From positions 1 through 64,000 of the forward strand of contig URFH01000004.1 of NCBI GenBank assembly GCA_900547155.1: a DNA stretch of 64,000 bases, read 5' to 3'. Both the position numbers and the translations under genes were made by a program. Below are positions 25,350 to 33,235 of the stretch, piece after piece. Below the pieces are notes generated by a model. It was not told the DNA's origin. It ran no database searches and saw nothing but the letters and a program-made list of their open reading frames with translations. Source of the stretch: an uncultured bacterium. Its GTDB lineage: Bacteria; Cyanobacteriota; Vampirovibrionia; Gastranaerophilales; Gastranaerophilaceae. Numbering within the stretch: the stretch's first letter is position 1; each line of letters begins with the position of its first letter.

Positions 25350-26957
25350 TTAATCCTTAATATAAGAAATCAAGAGTTTTGCGGCTTCGCCGGGGTCTTG
25401 AAGAATAGTTTCGTTCAAATCACTGCGAAGTTTATCAAGTTCGGGATTGAGCCTTGCCTCGATTTGCGGGAGCTGATCCATCTCGAGTTTTCCGAGCAGT
25501 TCATCCGTAAGCTGTTTTTGAGGTTCATCAAAGCCCTCATCCCATTCATCACCGCCCGAGGAGGCCGCAACCCTGCCAAAAAGCGAACGGAACACATACA
25601 GTGCGGTTAAGCCGAGTATGAGAACTATAAGCATCGGTGCAACCTTGGTCACAAAGAACTCAATCTGTCTTTGTTTTTCATATTCTTTGTTCTGGGCTGC
25701 GTCTTTGGCTTTATTTTCGTCAAGAGCGGAGAATTGCAGACTCGTAACGTTGATTATATCGCCTCTGTCCAAATCTGCGCCGCTGGCAGAAATAATAAGC
25801 TTTTCGAGCTCCTGTTTTTCCTCTGTTGTGAGGATTTTATTCACTGCGACCGCAATTGTCATCCTTTTTACCGAGCCCGGAGCATAGACAATTTGCTTAA
25901 TTTCCTTAGAAACATTGTATGTCGCGGAAGTTTTCTGTTTTGTGTAATTTAAATTTTTAGGCTGCTGGAGCGAAGTTTGTGCAGTCTGCTGAGTTTCGGG
26001 CGGATTGTGCGTATCGTCGTCCGTGAGCGGTTTTGCGGAAGAAATTGCCGGATTATCATAGTTTTCCGACTCGGTCTGGGAGTTAGCGAGAACGCCCTGC
26101 TGGGTTTCGCCCACGGGAATATAGCTTTCAATGGTTGCGCGGGCGCTGTTAAAGTCGATATCCATAGAAACCTGAACCGACGCATTGTCACGGCCCACTA
26201 TTTTGTCCAGAACCTCCTGAATTTTCTTTGAAGTTTGATTTTCAAGGTTCAACTTGTAAGATTCTATGTCGCTGGAAGCGTGTTCGTTATCGTCAGAGAG
26301 GGCGTTTCCGGACTGGTCGGTCAAAAAGACTTTTTCGGGCTTCAATCTGGGGATTGCGTACGCAACGAGGTTTTTAATCGCCTTAATTTGCGAGGTTTTG
26401 AGCCTGTAACCCGGTTCCAGAATCAGCATAACCGAAGCCGTAGGCGATTCATCCCTTTCCTGAAAAACAGAACGTTCCGGCTCGGCAATCTGCACGCGGG
26501 CCTTTCTTATTCCGTTCATTTTTTCGATAGAGCGGGTCAATTCGCCCTGATAAATTCTTTGTTTTGTTAATTTGTTTTTAAAATCTGTTGAGCCCAGCTG
26601 CATATCGTCGAGCAGCTCAAATCCGGGTGCAGTATCCTGAATAAGGTCATTTTCCGCAACAAAAATCCTCAATTCGTCCTGAAGATTAGCAGGAACCATA
26701 ACAGATTTTTTATCTACGCTCATTTTAAACGCATAGCCGCTTTTTTTAAGGCTTTCAGATACTGCGGCGGCGTCTTGTTCGGAGAGATCGGAATAAAGCA
26801 CTGCCCAGTTGGGTTCAAGGGATTTCATAATGAAATAGGTGGAAACAACTATGGTAATAATGCTCAAAGCAACGACGCCGAACTTCTGCCCTACGTCAAA
26901 GCCGTCCCAGAGCCGTTTTAAATCATCTAAGAATAATTTAAAATAATTATTTTCCAA
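25350..26957 (-). CDS. fliF: Flagellar MS-ring protein FliF
   Basis: A 535-residue MS-ring protein with the N-terminal transmembrane helix (about 24-44), the secretin-like ring-building motifs (NWAVLYSDLSEQDAAAVSESLKKSGYAF; FKNKLTKQRIYQGELTRSIEKMNGIRKARVQIA), a Gln/Thr-rich insert, a second transmembrane helix (about 433-452) and the FliG-binding C-terminus (ETILQDPGEAAKLLISYI). It founds the flagellar basal body. First gene of fliF-fliG-fliH-fliI; no fliE precedes it, and the 450 bp upstream hold only repeats. Confidence 0.95.
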   Translation of the reverse strand: MENNYFKLFLDDLKRLWDGFDVGQKFGVVALSIITIVVSTYFIMKSLEPNWAVLYSDLSEQDAAAVSESLKKSGYAFKMSVDKKSVMVPANLQDELRIFVAENDLIQDTAPGFELLDDMQLGSTDFKNKLTKQRIYQGELTRSIEKMNGIRKARVQIAEPERSVFQERDESPTASVMLILEPGYRLKTSQIKAIKNLVAYAIPRLKPEKVFLTDQSGNALSDDNEHASSDIESYKLNLENQTSKKIQEVLDKIVGRDNASVQVSMDIDFNSARATIESYIPVGETQQGVLANSQTESENYDNPAISSAKPLTDDDTHNPPETQQTAQTSLQQPKNLNYTKQKTSATYNVSKEIKQIVYAPGSVKRMTIAVAVNKILTTEEKQELEKLIISASGADLDRGDIINVTSLQFSALDENKAKDAAQNKEYEKQRQIEFFVTKVAPMLIVLILGLTALYVFRSLFGRVAASSGGDEWDEGFDEPQKQLTDELLGKLEMDQLPQIEARLNPELDKLRSDLNETILQDPGEAAKLLISYIKD

Positions 26958-27118
26958 AATTTCTCCTCACCTGTGCAAAAGCGCCTGTTTAGCTGACACC
27001 CCACAATAAAAATATAAACTATTTTTTTTTGTTTATCAAATGTGTAAACTTTTATATACTTTTGCACCCTCGTCGGGGGTAAGGGGCGAGAAGAACTCAA
27101 ATTTTTGTTATTTAAGGA

Positions 27119-27199
27119 GGTTTGGAGTCGCTCCCCATCCGCATTCGTACGCAATACTAACGCATTGCTACGACTGCTCCTTCCCCAAGCTGGGGAAGG
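27119..27199. repeat. 81-bp direct repeat, copy 1
   Basis: Begins GGTTTGGAGTCGCTCC and ends with the hairpin CCTTCCCC-AAGCT-GGGGAAGG. It differs from copy 2 (27294-27374) at three positions as I read them. An internal GCAATAC-TAAC-GCATTGC forms a smaller imperfect hairpin. It lies in the 449-bp gene-free stretch before fliF. Confidence 0.8.
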
Positions 27200-27293
27200 T
27201 TAGGATTTTTAGGTTGCTGAACTGTAGGGTGGGAAAAGTGAAACGGTTCCCACCGCAAGATTGTGCCAAATAGGGATTTTAAGTTTTCAAGCT

Positions 27294-27374
27294 GGTTTGG
27301 AGTTGCTCCCCATCCGCATTCGTACGCAATACTAACGTATTGCTACGACTGCTCCTTCCCCGAGCTGGGGAAGG
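27294..27374. repeat. 81-bp direct repeat, copy 2
   Basis: Same orientation and length as copy 1. Here the internal hairpin is perfect (GCAATAC-TAAC-GTATTGC) and the terminal one has loop GAGCT. The remaining bases between and around the copies show no gene. Confidence 0.8.
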
Positions 27375-27406
27375 AAAGCGCTTAATAAGATTTTGTAAAA
27401 ACCCCT

Positions 27407-27877
27407 TTATTTTTTCTTGCCTTTTAACAAAAGCTGGTTTTTAGAGTGCATGGATTCTTCTTTGATTTTAAGATTGCCTTTGGAATCCTCGCCGATGATA
27501 AAATATGCCGGGATTTTGTAATCGCTGGTAGACGGCTGGCGCAGGCAGGTGATTTTGTAGTCATTTCCGGCTTTTGTAACTTTTCTTTCTGTATAAAAGT
27601 TTTTATATCCGCGCATTTTAGCAAGATTTGCACCGATTCTCATCTGGTTTGCATATTCTTTCATGTTTGTGGTTAAAGTCACGGTTGAGCCGTCGGGTTT
27701 CATAACGACTCTTATAATTTTTGCGTCAGGTGTGTAAAAATTTACTACATCTTCTTTATAATTATTGGCCGAATCAATGTATTTTGCAAAAAACGTAAGC
27801 GCCTGATCCGCAGTAACAGCAGCATTTGCGCCCAATCCTATTAATAATGTGCAAAATGTAATCAAAAACTTTTTCAT
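27407..27877 (-). CDS. Small secreted protein (NTF2-like by pattern)
   Basis: A 156-residue protein with a signal peptide (MKKFLITFCTLLIGLGANAA, cleavage about 20). The mature part (ADQALTFFAKYIDSANNYKEDVVNFYTPDAKIIRVV...) has the helix-then-strand pattern of SnoaL/NTF2-like folds, an inference from pattern only. It ends in a very basic tail (LLLKGKKK). RBS AAAGGAG; TATAAT upstream near 27952. Exported, function unknown. Confidence 0.7.
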   Translation of the reverse strand: MKKFLITFCTLLIGLGANAAVTADQALTFFAKYIDSANNYKEDVVNFYTPDAKIIRVVMKPDGSTVTLTTNMKEYANQMRIGANLAKMRGYKNFYTERKVTKAGNDYKITCLRQPSTSDYKIPAYFIIGEDSKGNLKIKEESMHSKNQLLLKGKKK

Positions 27878-28000
27878 AATTTCTCCTTTGGCTCCAGTAT
27901 GAAGCTTGCTGTTTTTTAATTTATTCCCCGAAAGCGGGATTTTTTAAGATTATTATACTAAAAACTCACTTAATTATAACGATTGAAAATAAAAAATTGT

Positions 28001-28063
28001 TCATTTTCCGAAAATTGTTAAAATTCCGAGCAAAAGCTGCCCGAGCGCGTCAAAAAAGCCCAT
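28001..28063 (-). CDS. Possible 20-residue amphipathic peptide
   Basis: Directly abutting the stop of the yhaM-like gene (TAA then ATG), a 20-codon frame encodes MGFFDALGQLLLGILTIFGK. As a helix it would be strongly amphipathic and membrane-seeking. AGGG lies about 10 nt upstream inside the yhaM end, allowing coupled translation. Such short frames arise by chance, so this is tentative. Confidence 0.3.
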   Translation of the reverse strand: MGFFDALGQLLLGILTIFGK

Positions 28064-28900
28064 TTACTTCATCCCTAAATCGCTTACAGCGGTTTTGCCG
28101 AATTTTGCGGACAAATCGTCAATATGGTGAAGCAAATACAGCTCCGGATCCAAATCCCGCTCGTTTAAATCAACAATCGCGCCCCATTCAGCCCTGCCGT
28201 GGTGAGCTGCAATCATTTTTGCTACTTTTTTGAATCCTGCGCCCATGCAGGTTGAAAATCCCCACTGTGAGTGCGTAATCCACTCTTTCGGAAAGTCTTC
28301 GTCGTAATCTATCAAGCCCGATTCGGTATTAATTTTATATTCAAAAATTTTCCCGAAATCATGCAAAATACAAGCGGCAAAAATATCATCCCTGCTGACT
28401 TTTTTATAAAACTGATCAATCAGACAATCCGCAATCTGCAAACATTCAAAAGTATGCTCCACAAGCCCGCCGAGGTAGTTATGGTGCATAAGTTTTGCCG
28501 CCGGCGCGGTTTTGAACTTTTCTTCGTGCTCAAAAAGCAACCCTGTAACGAATTTTTTGAGATTTTCATCGCTGATTCTGTTCGCATAGTCGAGAATTTT
28601 CCCGAAAATATCATCGGCTTCGTCCTTTGAAAGCCCGATTTTCGCTTCGTTTATGAGTTCAAGATTGGCAATAAGACAGTTGTTATATTTTTCATTATAG
28701 GAGCCTGAGAGGATTTTTACCTGATTGCCGGTGCGGAAAATCTTGCTGTCAAGGCGGTTGAGCGTTTCTTCCCAGAGAATACAGTTCAAAATCGAGCCGT
28801 CTTCAAGGTTTTTGAGCTGAAGTTTGCCCATTTTTGTTCCTGCTTTTGTATCCCCGACAGAAAATATTACAACCTCATAAAGCTGTGAAAAATCCAACAT
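28064..28900 (-). CDS. YhaM-like 3'-5' exoribonuclease (OB fold plus HD domain)
   Basis: A 278-residue protein from the ATG at 28900, which has AAAGGA at good spacing; an upstream TTG at 28915 overlaps that site. An OB-fold nucleic-acid-binding N-terminus (about 8-85: GKLQLKNLEDGSILNCILWEE) is followed by an HD hydrolase domain with HHNYLGGLVEHT, LHDFGKI, AAHHGRAEWG and LLHHIDDLSAKFG. This is the YhaM/CBF1 arrangement: metal-dependent 3'-5' trimming of RNA or single-stranded DNA. Confidence 0.87.
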   Translation of the reverse strand: MLDFSQLYEVVIFSVGDTKAGTKMGKLQLKNLEDGSILNCILWEETLNRLDSKIFRTGNQVKILSGSYNEKYNNCLIANLELINEAKIGLSKDEADDIFGKILDYANRISDENLKKFVTGLLFEHEEKFKTAPAAKLMHHNYLGGLVEHTFECLQIADCLIDQFYKKVSRDDIFAACILHDFGKIFEYKINTESGLIDYDEDFPKEWITHSQWGFSTCMGAGFKKVAKMIAAHHGRAEWGAIVDLNERDLDPELYLLHHIDDLSAKFGKTAVSDLGMK

Positions 28901-28966
28901 GTCTTTTCCTTTCAAATAACATTCTATAAATAATATTTTACATTAAATATGCAGAATTAAAAAAAA

Positions 28967-29500
28967 TCACTCAAAATAGCCGATGTAAGGCAGATTTCTG
29001 AAGTATCCTTCATAATCCAGCCCGTATCCGACCACGAATTTGTCATCCACTTCAAATCCGTAAAAATCAGGTTCAATGCAGGCTGTTCGGGCGATTTTTT
29101 TGTTTAAAAAAGTCACAATTTTGCAGGCTTTCGGGTGGTGCGTATTCTGAATCAGGTCAATAAGGAATTTTAAGGTGCAGCCAGTGTCGATAATATCCTC
29201 GACAACGAGCACATTCTTGTCTTTTAAGGCCGGCAGCGTCAAATCGAGCGCTTTTACGTGCCCTGAGGAAACCTGCGCGTTTCCGTAGCTCGAAACCTTT
29301 ATAAATTCAAGCTGTACGGGCATTTTGAGATGTTTAATCAAATCACAGCAAAAAATACTTGACCCTTTGAGCACGCAAATCACCGTCAAATCCTCAACCT
29401 GCCCGAAACTTTCATTAATTTGCGCAGCAAGCTCTTTTGTCCTTTTTTTGACAGCTTCTTCGTCAAAAAGCATTTTCAAATCTTCAATTTTTTTGTCCAT
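28967..29500 (-). CDS. hpt: Hypoxanthine phosphoribosyltransferase
   Basis: A 177-residue purine salvage enzyme with the PRPP loop VLVVEDIIDTGCTLKFLIDLI, VCVLKGSSIFCCDLIKHL and the C-terminal FVVGYGLDYEGYFRNLPYIGYF. It makes IMP or GMP from free bases in the cytoplasm. Its start overlaps the end of tilS by 17 bp, the tilS-hpt pairing known from many bacteria. Confidence 0.95.
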   Translation of the reverse strand: MDKKIEDLKMLFDEEAVKKRTKELAAQINESFGQVEDLTVICVLKGSSIFCCDLIKHLKMPVQLEFIKVSSYGNAQVSSGHVKALDLTLPALKDKNVLVVEDIIDTGCTLKFLIDLIQNTHHPKACKIVTFLNKKIARTACIEPDFYGFEVDDKFVVGYGLDYEGYFRNLPYIGYFE

Positions 29501-30851
29501 TTTTGCCGCCTTTTCTGATTTCCAAACAATATTCGGGACGAACGCCCGCTCTCAGCCTTTCATTTACGCAAACTCCATGCGCCCAGAGCACCTCGTTGTT
29601 TTTGCATAAAAGTATAACACTTTCGCGCTCGTTTTTGGGAATATTTTTATTAATGAAAAGTTTTTTCAGCTTCATTGAGCCCTCCATCCCGAACGGGCGG
29701 ATTCTGTCGCCGTTTTTGCGAAAACGCAGCGTCAGCGGAAACTCAAGATTCGAGCAAAAAATAAAATCCGAATGCTCATCCGGAAAAGCTTCCGGCGCGG
29801 GCAATGAAGCGTCATAACTTTTTACTGAAAACTCAAATCCGTTCAAAAAATATTCACCCGCATCGCTAATTTCCACCTCGTCCGCGCATTTTTCGCGTTT
29901 TGAAAAGGTATAAATCTCTTTTTTTGAAACAAAAATCCACAAATCATGCGCCAGAGAAAGAGTTTTGCCGGATTTTGACGAAGAATTCTCCTCAAGGAAC
30001 CCGAAAATCCCCGAAATTCGCTCCGAATCGTAATCCAGCCCCATTTCAACCAGCAAATCCAGCAAAATCCGCTTTTTTACATCATCAGAGAGCGAAAAAT
30101 ATTTTTCTGCGTCAATTTTTCCTGAAAAATTGATTTCTTTTTTAATTTTCTCCAGATATTCGTTAATTATATTTTGCTCTGAAACAGCCGCCGCACTGAG
30201 CGCTGCGATGGCGTTTTCGGCTTCGGGGTTCAGCTCTTTTAAAAGCGGAATTATCTTTTTTCTTATAAAATTTCGTTTATATTTTGTATTTTCATTGCTG
30301 GAATCATTGTTCGGGCAAAGGTTTTCGGTTTTGCAGTAATTTTCGATTTCTTTTCTTGAAAACGCCATAAGCGGGCGAAAAATCTCCATTCCGTTGAGAT
30401 TTTTATGCTCAAAAATCCCGCAAAGCCCTCTTGAGCCCGTTCCACGCGCAATCCGGTAAATAATTGTTTCCGCGTTATCGGATTTTGTATGCGCAAGAAA
30501 AATGCCGTCCGCGTTGAGCTTTTTGTAATATTTTTCAAAGAATTTGAGCCTTGCTTCGCGTGCGCAGGTTTCTGTTTTCGGAGTTTTTGGGTCGAGTTTT
30601 TCGATTATCAGCTCAATTCCCCGTTTTTCACAGAACTTTACGCAATTTTGCGCCTCTTTTTCCGATTCTTCGCCACGCCAGTTGTGATTCAGGTGGAGCG
30701 CGATGAGTTTGAAACCGCAGTTTTTAGAAATTTTATGCAAAATCTCCAGCATTACGCAGGAATCAAAACCGCCCGAAAATCCGGCAAGAAAAGTTTTTTC
30801 AGGGGTTAAAAGCCCGTATTTCTTTAAAAAATTTTCAACCCTGTTAATCAT
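29484..30851 (-). CDS. tilS: tRNA(Ile)-lysidine synthase
   Basis: A 455-residue PP-loop ATPase with SGGFDS at 26-31, ALHLNHNWRGEESEKEA, FLAHTKSDNAETIIYRI and the C-terminal tRNA-binding region (RFRKNGDRIRPFGMEGSMKLKKLFINKNIP). It converts the anticodon C34 of tRNA-Ile(CAU) to lysidine. The ATG at 30851 has no Shine-Dalgarno; a -10 box ends 6 bp upstream. Confidence 0.96.
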   Translation of the reverse strand: MINRVENFLKKYGLLTPEKTFLAGFSGGFDSCVMLEILHKISKNCGFKLIALHLNHNWRGEESEKEAQNCVKFCEKRGIELIIEKLDPKTPKTETCAREARLKFFEKYYKKLNADGIFLAHTKSDNAETIIYRIARGTGSRGLCGIFEHKNLNGMEIFRPLMAFSRKEIENYCKTENLCPNNDSSNENTKYKRNFIRKKIIPLLKELNPEAENAIAALSAAAVSEQNIINEYLEKIKKEINFSGKIDAEKYFSLSDDVKKRILLDLLVEMGLDYDSERISGIFGFLEENSSSKSGKTLSLAHDLWIFVSKKEIYTFSKREKCADEVEISDAGEYFLNGFEFSVKSYDASLPAPEAFPDEHSDFIFCSNLEFPLTLRFRKNGDRIRPFGMEGSMKLKKLFINKNIPKNERESVILLCKNNEVLWAHGVCVNERLRAGVRPEYCLEIRKGGKNGQKN

Positions 30852-30857
30852 TTTACA

Positions 30858-30885
30858 ATTGTATGTAAAAACTGTTCAAAATCAA
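30858..30885 (-). promoter_or_regulatory. Promoter giving a probably leaderless tilS mRNA
   Basis: Minus-strand -35 TTGATT (30885-30880), 16-bp spacer, -10 TACAAT (30863-30858), then six bases to the ATG. Transcription would start at about the first codon. Confidence 0.5.
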
Positions 30886-30920
30886 TTATTTATATAATAA
30901 TATAACTGACAGGGGGAACG

Positions 30921-31550
30921 ATGATTATAAAAACCATCCCGAACGGAATTTTACAGGCAAACACCTACGTTTTAATCGACGAAGAAACAAAAGAAGCGGC
31001 TATTATCGACAGCGGCGGGGAATTTGAGATAATTAACGACGCTCTGGGAAAATACGGCGCAAAACTCAAGTACATCCTCAACACTCATGCGCATTTTGAC
31101 CATGTAATGGGCGAAAAAGAGGCTCAGGAGCGCACGGGGCTGCCGGTTTATGTTCATGAAGACGACAAAATCCTGCTTGAAAACCTGAAAAGGCAGGCGG
31201 CATTTTTTGGAATAGGCGAAGCCGAAGCGCCCGAAAATATTAAGACTTTTGATGAAAATACGGTTTTCACGCTCGGAAATCAGGAAATAAAAGTAATCCA
31301 CACCCCCGGGCACACTCCGGGAAGCGTTTGTTTTCTCTTCGGAGACGCTTTGATTTCGGGCGATACGCTGTTTTACGGCTCTATCGGGAGAACCGACTTT
31401 GAAGGCGGAAGTTTTGCACAAATCAGCGATTCTATTCAAAACAAACTCTTCAAACTCGACGAAAACATAACCGTTTACCCCGGACATGACGCACAAACCA
31501 CCATCGGTTACGAAAAAAAATACAATTCACCGTTTGGAAAAAATAATTAA
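30921..31550 (+). CDS. Metallo-beta-lactamase-fold hydrolase (glyoxalase II-like)
   Basis: A 209-residue single-domain MBL protein: THAHFDHVMG (the HxHxDH motif), HTPGHTPGSVCFLF, SGDTLFYGSIGRTDFEGG and VYPGHDAQTT. The GSIGRTD motif places it with the YcbL/hydroxyacylglutathione-hydrolase-like group. It lacks the C-terminal helical domain of true glyoxalase II, so the substrate is uncertain, probably a thioester. RBS AGGGGGAA; divergent from tilS. Confidence 0.9.
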   Translation: MIIKTIPNGILQANTYVLIDEETKEAAIIDSGGEFEIINDALGKYGAKLKYILNTHAHFDHVMGEKEAQERTGLPVYVHEDDKILLENLKRQAAFFGIGEAEAPENIKTFDENTVFTLGNQEIKVIHTPGHTPGSVCFLFGDALISGDTLFYGSIGRTDFEGGSFAQISDSIQNKLFKLDENITVYPGHDAQTTIGYEKKYNSPFGKNN

Positions 31551-31561
31551 AGGAGAAAAAG

Positions 31562-31972
31562 ATGAAATTCAAATTAGCTCTGGCTCTTTGCCTCACCGCA
31601 GTCGGATTAAGCGCATACAGCGCAACAAAAGACATATTTTTAGAAAAATACTACACCTGCACACCCTACACCTCGGTTTTTAAAGCACCTTTGACCGGCG
31701 AATCCTATGAAAGAGGCGTGCTCGGCGTCAGAACCAACAGTATGACCAAAAATCTTAATTGCGTTTATTACAGACAGATGTCCTCCACGGCATTCCAGCT
31801 GTGCGAAAGAAGAACAAACAAACTTTCAACCGACAAACCATTCAGCCGCACAAAAGTTGAATGCACAATGACCGACAGAGCCGGCCTTAAAAAAGCGCAG
31901 GAAGAAATCAGAAACAATAATTACGAAATTGAATACGTGGATGCCCCCACTTACACACCTATTCAACAGTAG
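31562..31972 (+). CDS. Secreted Cys-containing protein, tandem paralog 1
   Basis: A 136-residue exported protein: signal peptide about 1-20 (MKFKLALALCLTAVGLSAYSA), then LEKYYTCTPYTSVFKAP...YERGVLGVRTNSMTKNLNCVYYRQMS...FQLCERR...VECTMTD. The frame C-x-P ... (R/S)(G/S)V(L/M/I)G ... C-x-Y ... L/F-x-L-C recurs in the next two genes. Four mature Cys suggest two disulfides. Follows the hydrolase by 11 bp with AAAGGAG. Confidence 0.7.
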   Translation: MKFKLALALCLTAVGLSAYSATKDIFLEKYYTCTPYTSVFKAPLTGESYERGVLGVRTNSMTKNLNCVYYRQMSSTAFQLCERRTNKLSTDKPFSRTKVECTMTDRAGLKKAQEEIRNNNYEIEYVDAPTYTPIQQ

Positions 31973-32011
31973 CTTAACACGCCGGAACAACAAAACAGAA
32001 AGGAAACCCGC

Positions 32012-32401
32012 ATGAAGAAAAAACTTTTAATCACATTGCTTATCTCCTCAATAATTGCTGCTCCGGCGTTTTGTGCCGACAATTTTACAAAGCGGCTCAA
32101 TATTTGCAACCCTTACAAAACAAAATTCACAGCAAAAAACGGTGAAACTTACACAAAATCGGTGATGGGCGCACATCTTGAAATCGAAACAGGGCTGCGT
32201 TCCTGCGTGTATTACATTCAGGAGGCCCAAAGTGTTTACAAGCTCTGCAACATCCCGATGAGTGCGCTGAAAAGAGATAATATTGATTTTTCTGCGGCAA
32301 AATGCCTTTCCACCGACGCTGACGGGCTCAAAGAAATGCAAAGAGAGCTCGCAGCAGGCACATATTACACACAAAGAGCTATTATCAACAGAATGCACTA
32401 G
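32012..32401 (+). CDS. Secreted Cys-containing protein, tandem paralog 2
   Basis: A 129-residue exported protein: signal peptide MKKKLLITLLISSIIAAPAFC then FTKRLNICNPYKTKFTAKNGETYTKSVMGAH...LRSCVYYIQEAQSVYKLCNIPMSAL...SAAKCLSTDADGL. Same Cys spacing as its neighbours. If processed at AFC|AD the Cys is lost; it does not fit a lipobox. RBS AAAGGAAA. Function unknown. Confidence 0.7.
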   Translation: MKKKLLITLLISSIIAAPAFCADNFTKRLNICNPYKTKFTAKNGETYTKSVMGAHLEIETGLRSCVYYIQEAQSVYKLCNIPMSALKRDNIDFSAAKCLSTDADGLKEMQRELAAGTYYTQRAIINRMH

Positions 32402-32415
32402 AAACGGAGATTTTT

Positions 32416-32769
32416 ATGAAGAAAATATATCCTGTTCTTACTTTAATGACTGTTTTAACTGTTTTGCCGGCAATTGGTGCAGCAAATAACAGAGCAGAAT
32501 TTTTCAAAAGCTTTGCAAACTGCAAACCCGCCTCCTACACCGCAAATTTTGATGACGGAAGCCAAATTCAACGGTCGGTAATCGGCGCCGGAAGCGTAAA
32601 AGGGATTTATGCCTGCCAGTATAAAGAGGTTTATTCAAACGGAAAAACCCTGAACTGCGCAATCCCTATGCAGAACCTGAAAAGCACAGCAGGTGCCATA
32701 AATTCCGGTTCTCATGAGGCATTATTTGAAGATTATGTAGAAAACGGGGTTTGCGAACTGAGCGAATAA
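32416..32769 (+). CDS. Secreted Cys-containing protein, tandem paralog 3
   Basis: A 117-residue exported protein: signal peptide to about residue 20 (MKKIYPVLTLMTVLTVLPAIGA), then FFKSFANCKPASYTANFDDGSQIQRSVIGAG...YACQYKEVYSNGKTLNCAIPMQNL...ENGVCELSE. It shares the IPM motif and Cys pattern of paralog 2. Last gene of the run, followed by a terminator. Confidence 0.7.
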   Translation: MKKIYPVLTLMTVLTVLPAIGAANNRAEFFKSFANCKPASYTANFDDGSQIQRSVIGAGSVKGIYACQYKEVYSNGKTLNCAIPMQNLKSTAGAINSGSHEALFEDYVENGVCELSE

Positions 32770-32770
32770 C

Positions 32771-32800
32771 AAAAAAGACTTCCTTTGGGAAGTCTTTTTT
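32771..32800. terminator. Bidirectional terminator between paralog 3 and rpsO
   Basis: AAAAAGACTTCC pairs with GGAAGTCTTTTT around a short loop, with A- and T-tracts on the outside. It can end both convergent units. Confidence 0.9.
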
Positions 32801-32815
32801 AATTCAGAAACTGTC

Positions 32816-33085
32816 TTAGCCTCTCAAACCGAGTTCTTTAATAAGTCCTCTGTATTCTTCGAGGTTCTGTTTTTTCAGGTAAGCAAGAAGTCTTTTTCTT
32901 TTACCTACCATCATCAAAAGACCGCGGCGGCCTTGAAAATCTTTTTTGTTAGCTTTCAGGTGTTCTGTAAGTTCATTGATTTTTTGGCTCAGCATAACGA
33001 TTTGAACGTGAGAAGAACCGGAGTCTTTTTCGTTCTTTCCGTATTTTTTGATGATTTCCTGTTTGTTTTTCAAGTTTATTGACAT
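32816..33085 (-). CDS. rpsO: Ribosomal protein S15
   Basis: An 89-residue S15 from the ATG at 33085 ([16 protein letters not shown]), preceded by AAAGGAAC; a TTG at 33103 covers that site. Hallmarks: [50 protein letters not shown]. It binds 16S rRNA in the platform of the small subunit. Confidence 0.97.
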   Translation of the reverse strand: MSINLKNKQEIIKKYGKNEKDSGSSHVQIVMLSQKINELTEHLKANKKDFQGRRGLLMMVGKRKRLLAYLKKQNLEEYRGLIKELGLRG

Positions 33086-33142
33086 TTTTTGTTCCTTTTC
33101 CAATTAGCTTAAGTTGGTGGCGTAAACTAATCTTCTTTCCAA

Positions 33143-33170
33143 AGAATACCATTTAAAAGCCCTATGTCAA
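33143..33170 (-). promoter_or_regulatory. rpsO promoter
   Basis: Minus strand: TTGACA (33170-33165), 16 bp, TATTCT (33148-33143). It leaves a leader of about 50 nt, in contrast to the leaderless promoters elsewhere in the window. Confidence 0.65.
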
Positions 33171-33235
33171 GCATGATTGGAGCCAATTTTTAAATCATGT
33201 TAAGAGTTTATTTGCGTAAAAGTTTGCACAGATAA

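Noticed and set aside
22177..26957. Virulence-type type III secretion operon
   Set aside because: fliG is motor-specific and the order fliF-fliG-fliH-fliI is flagellar.
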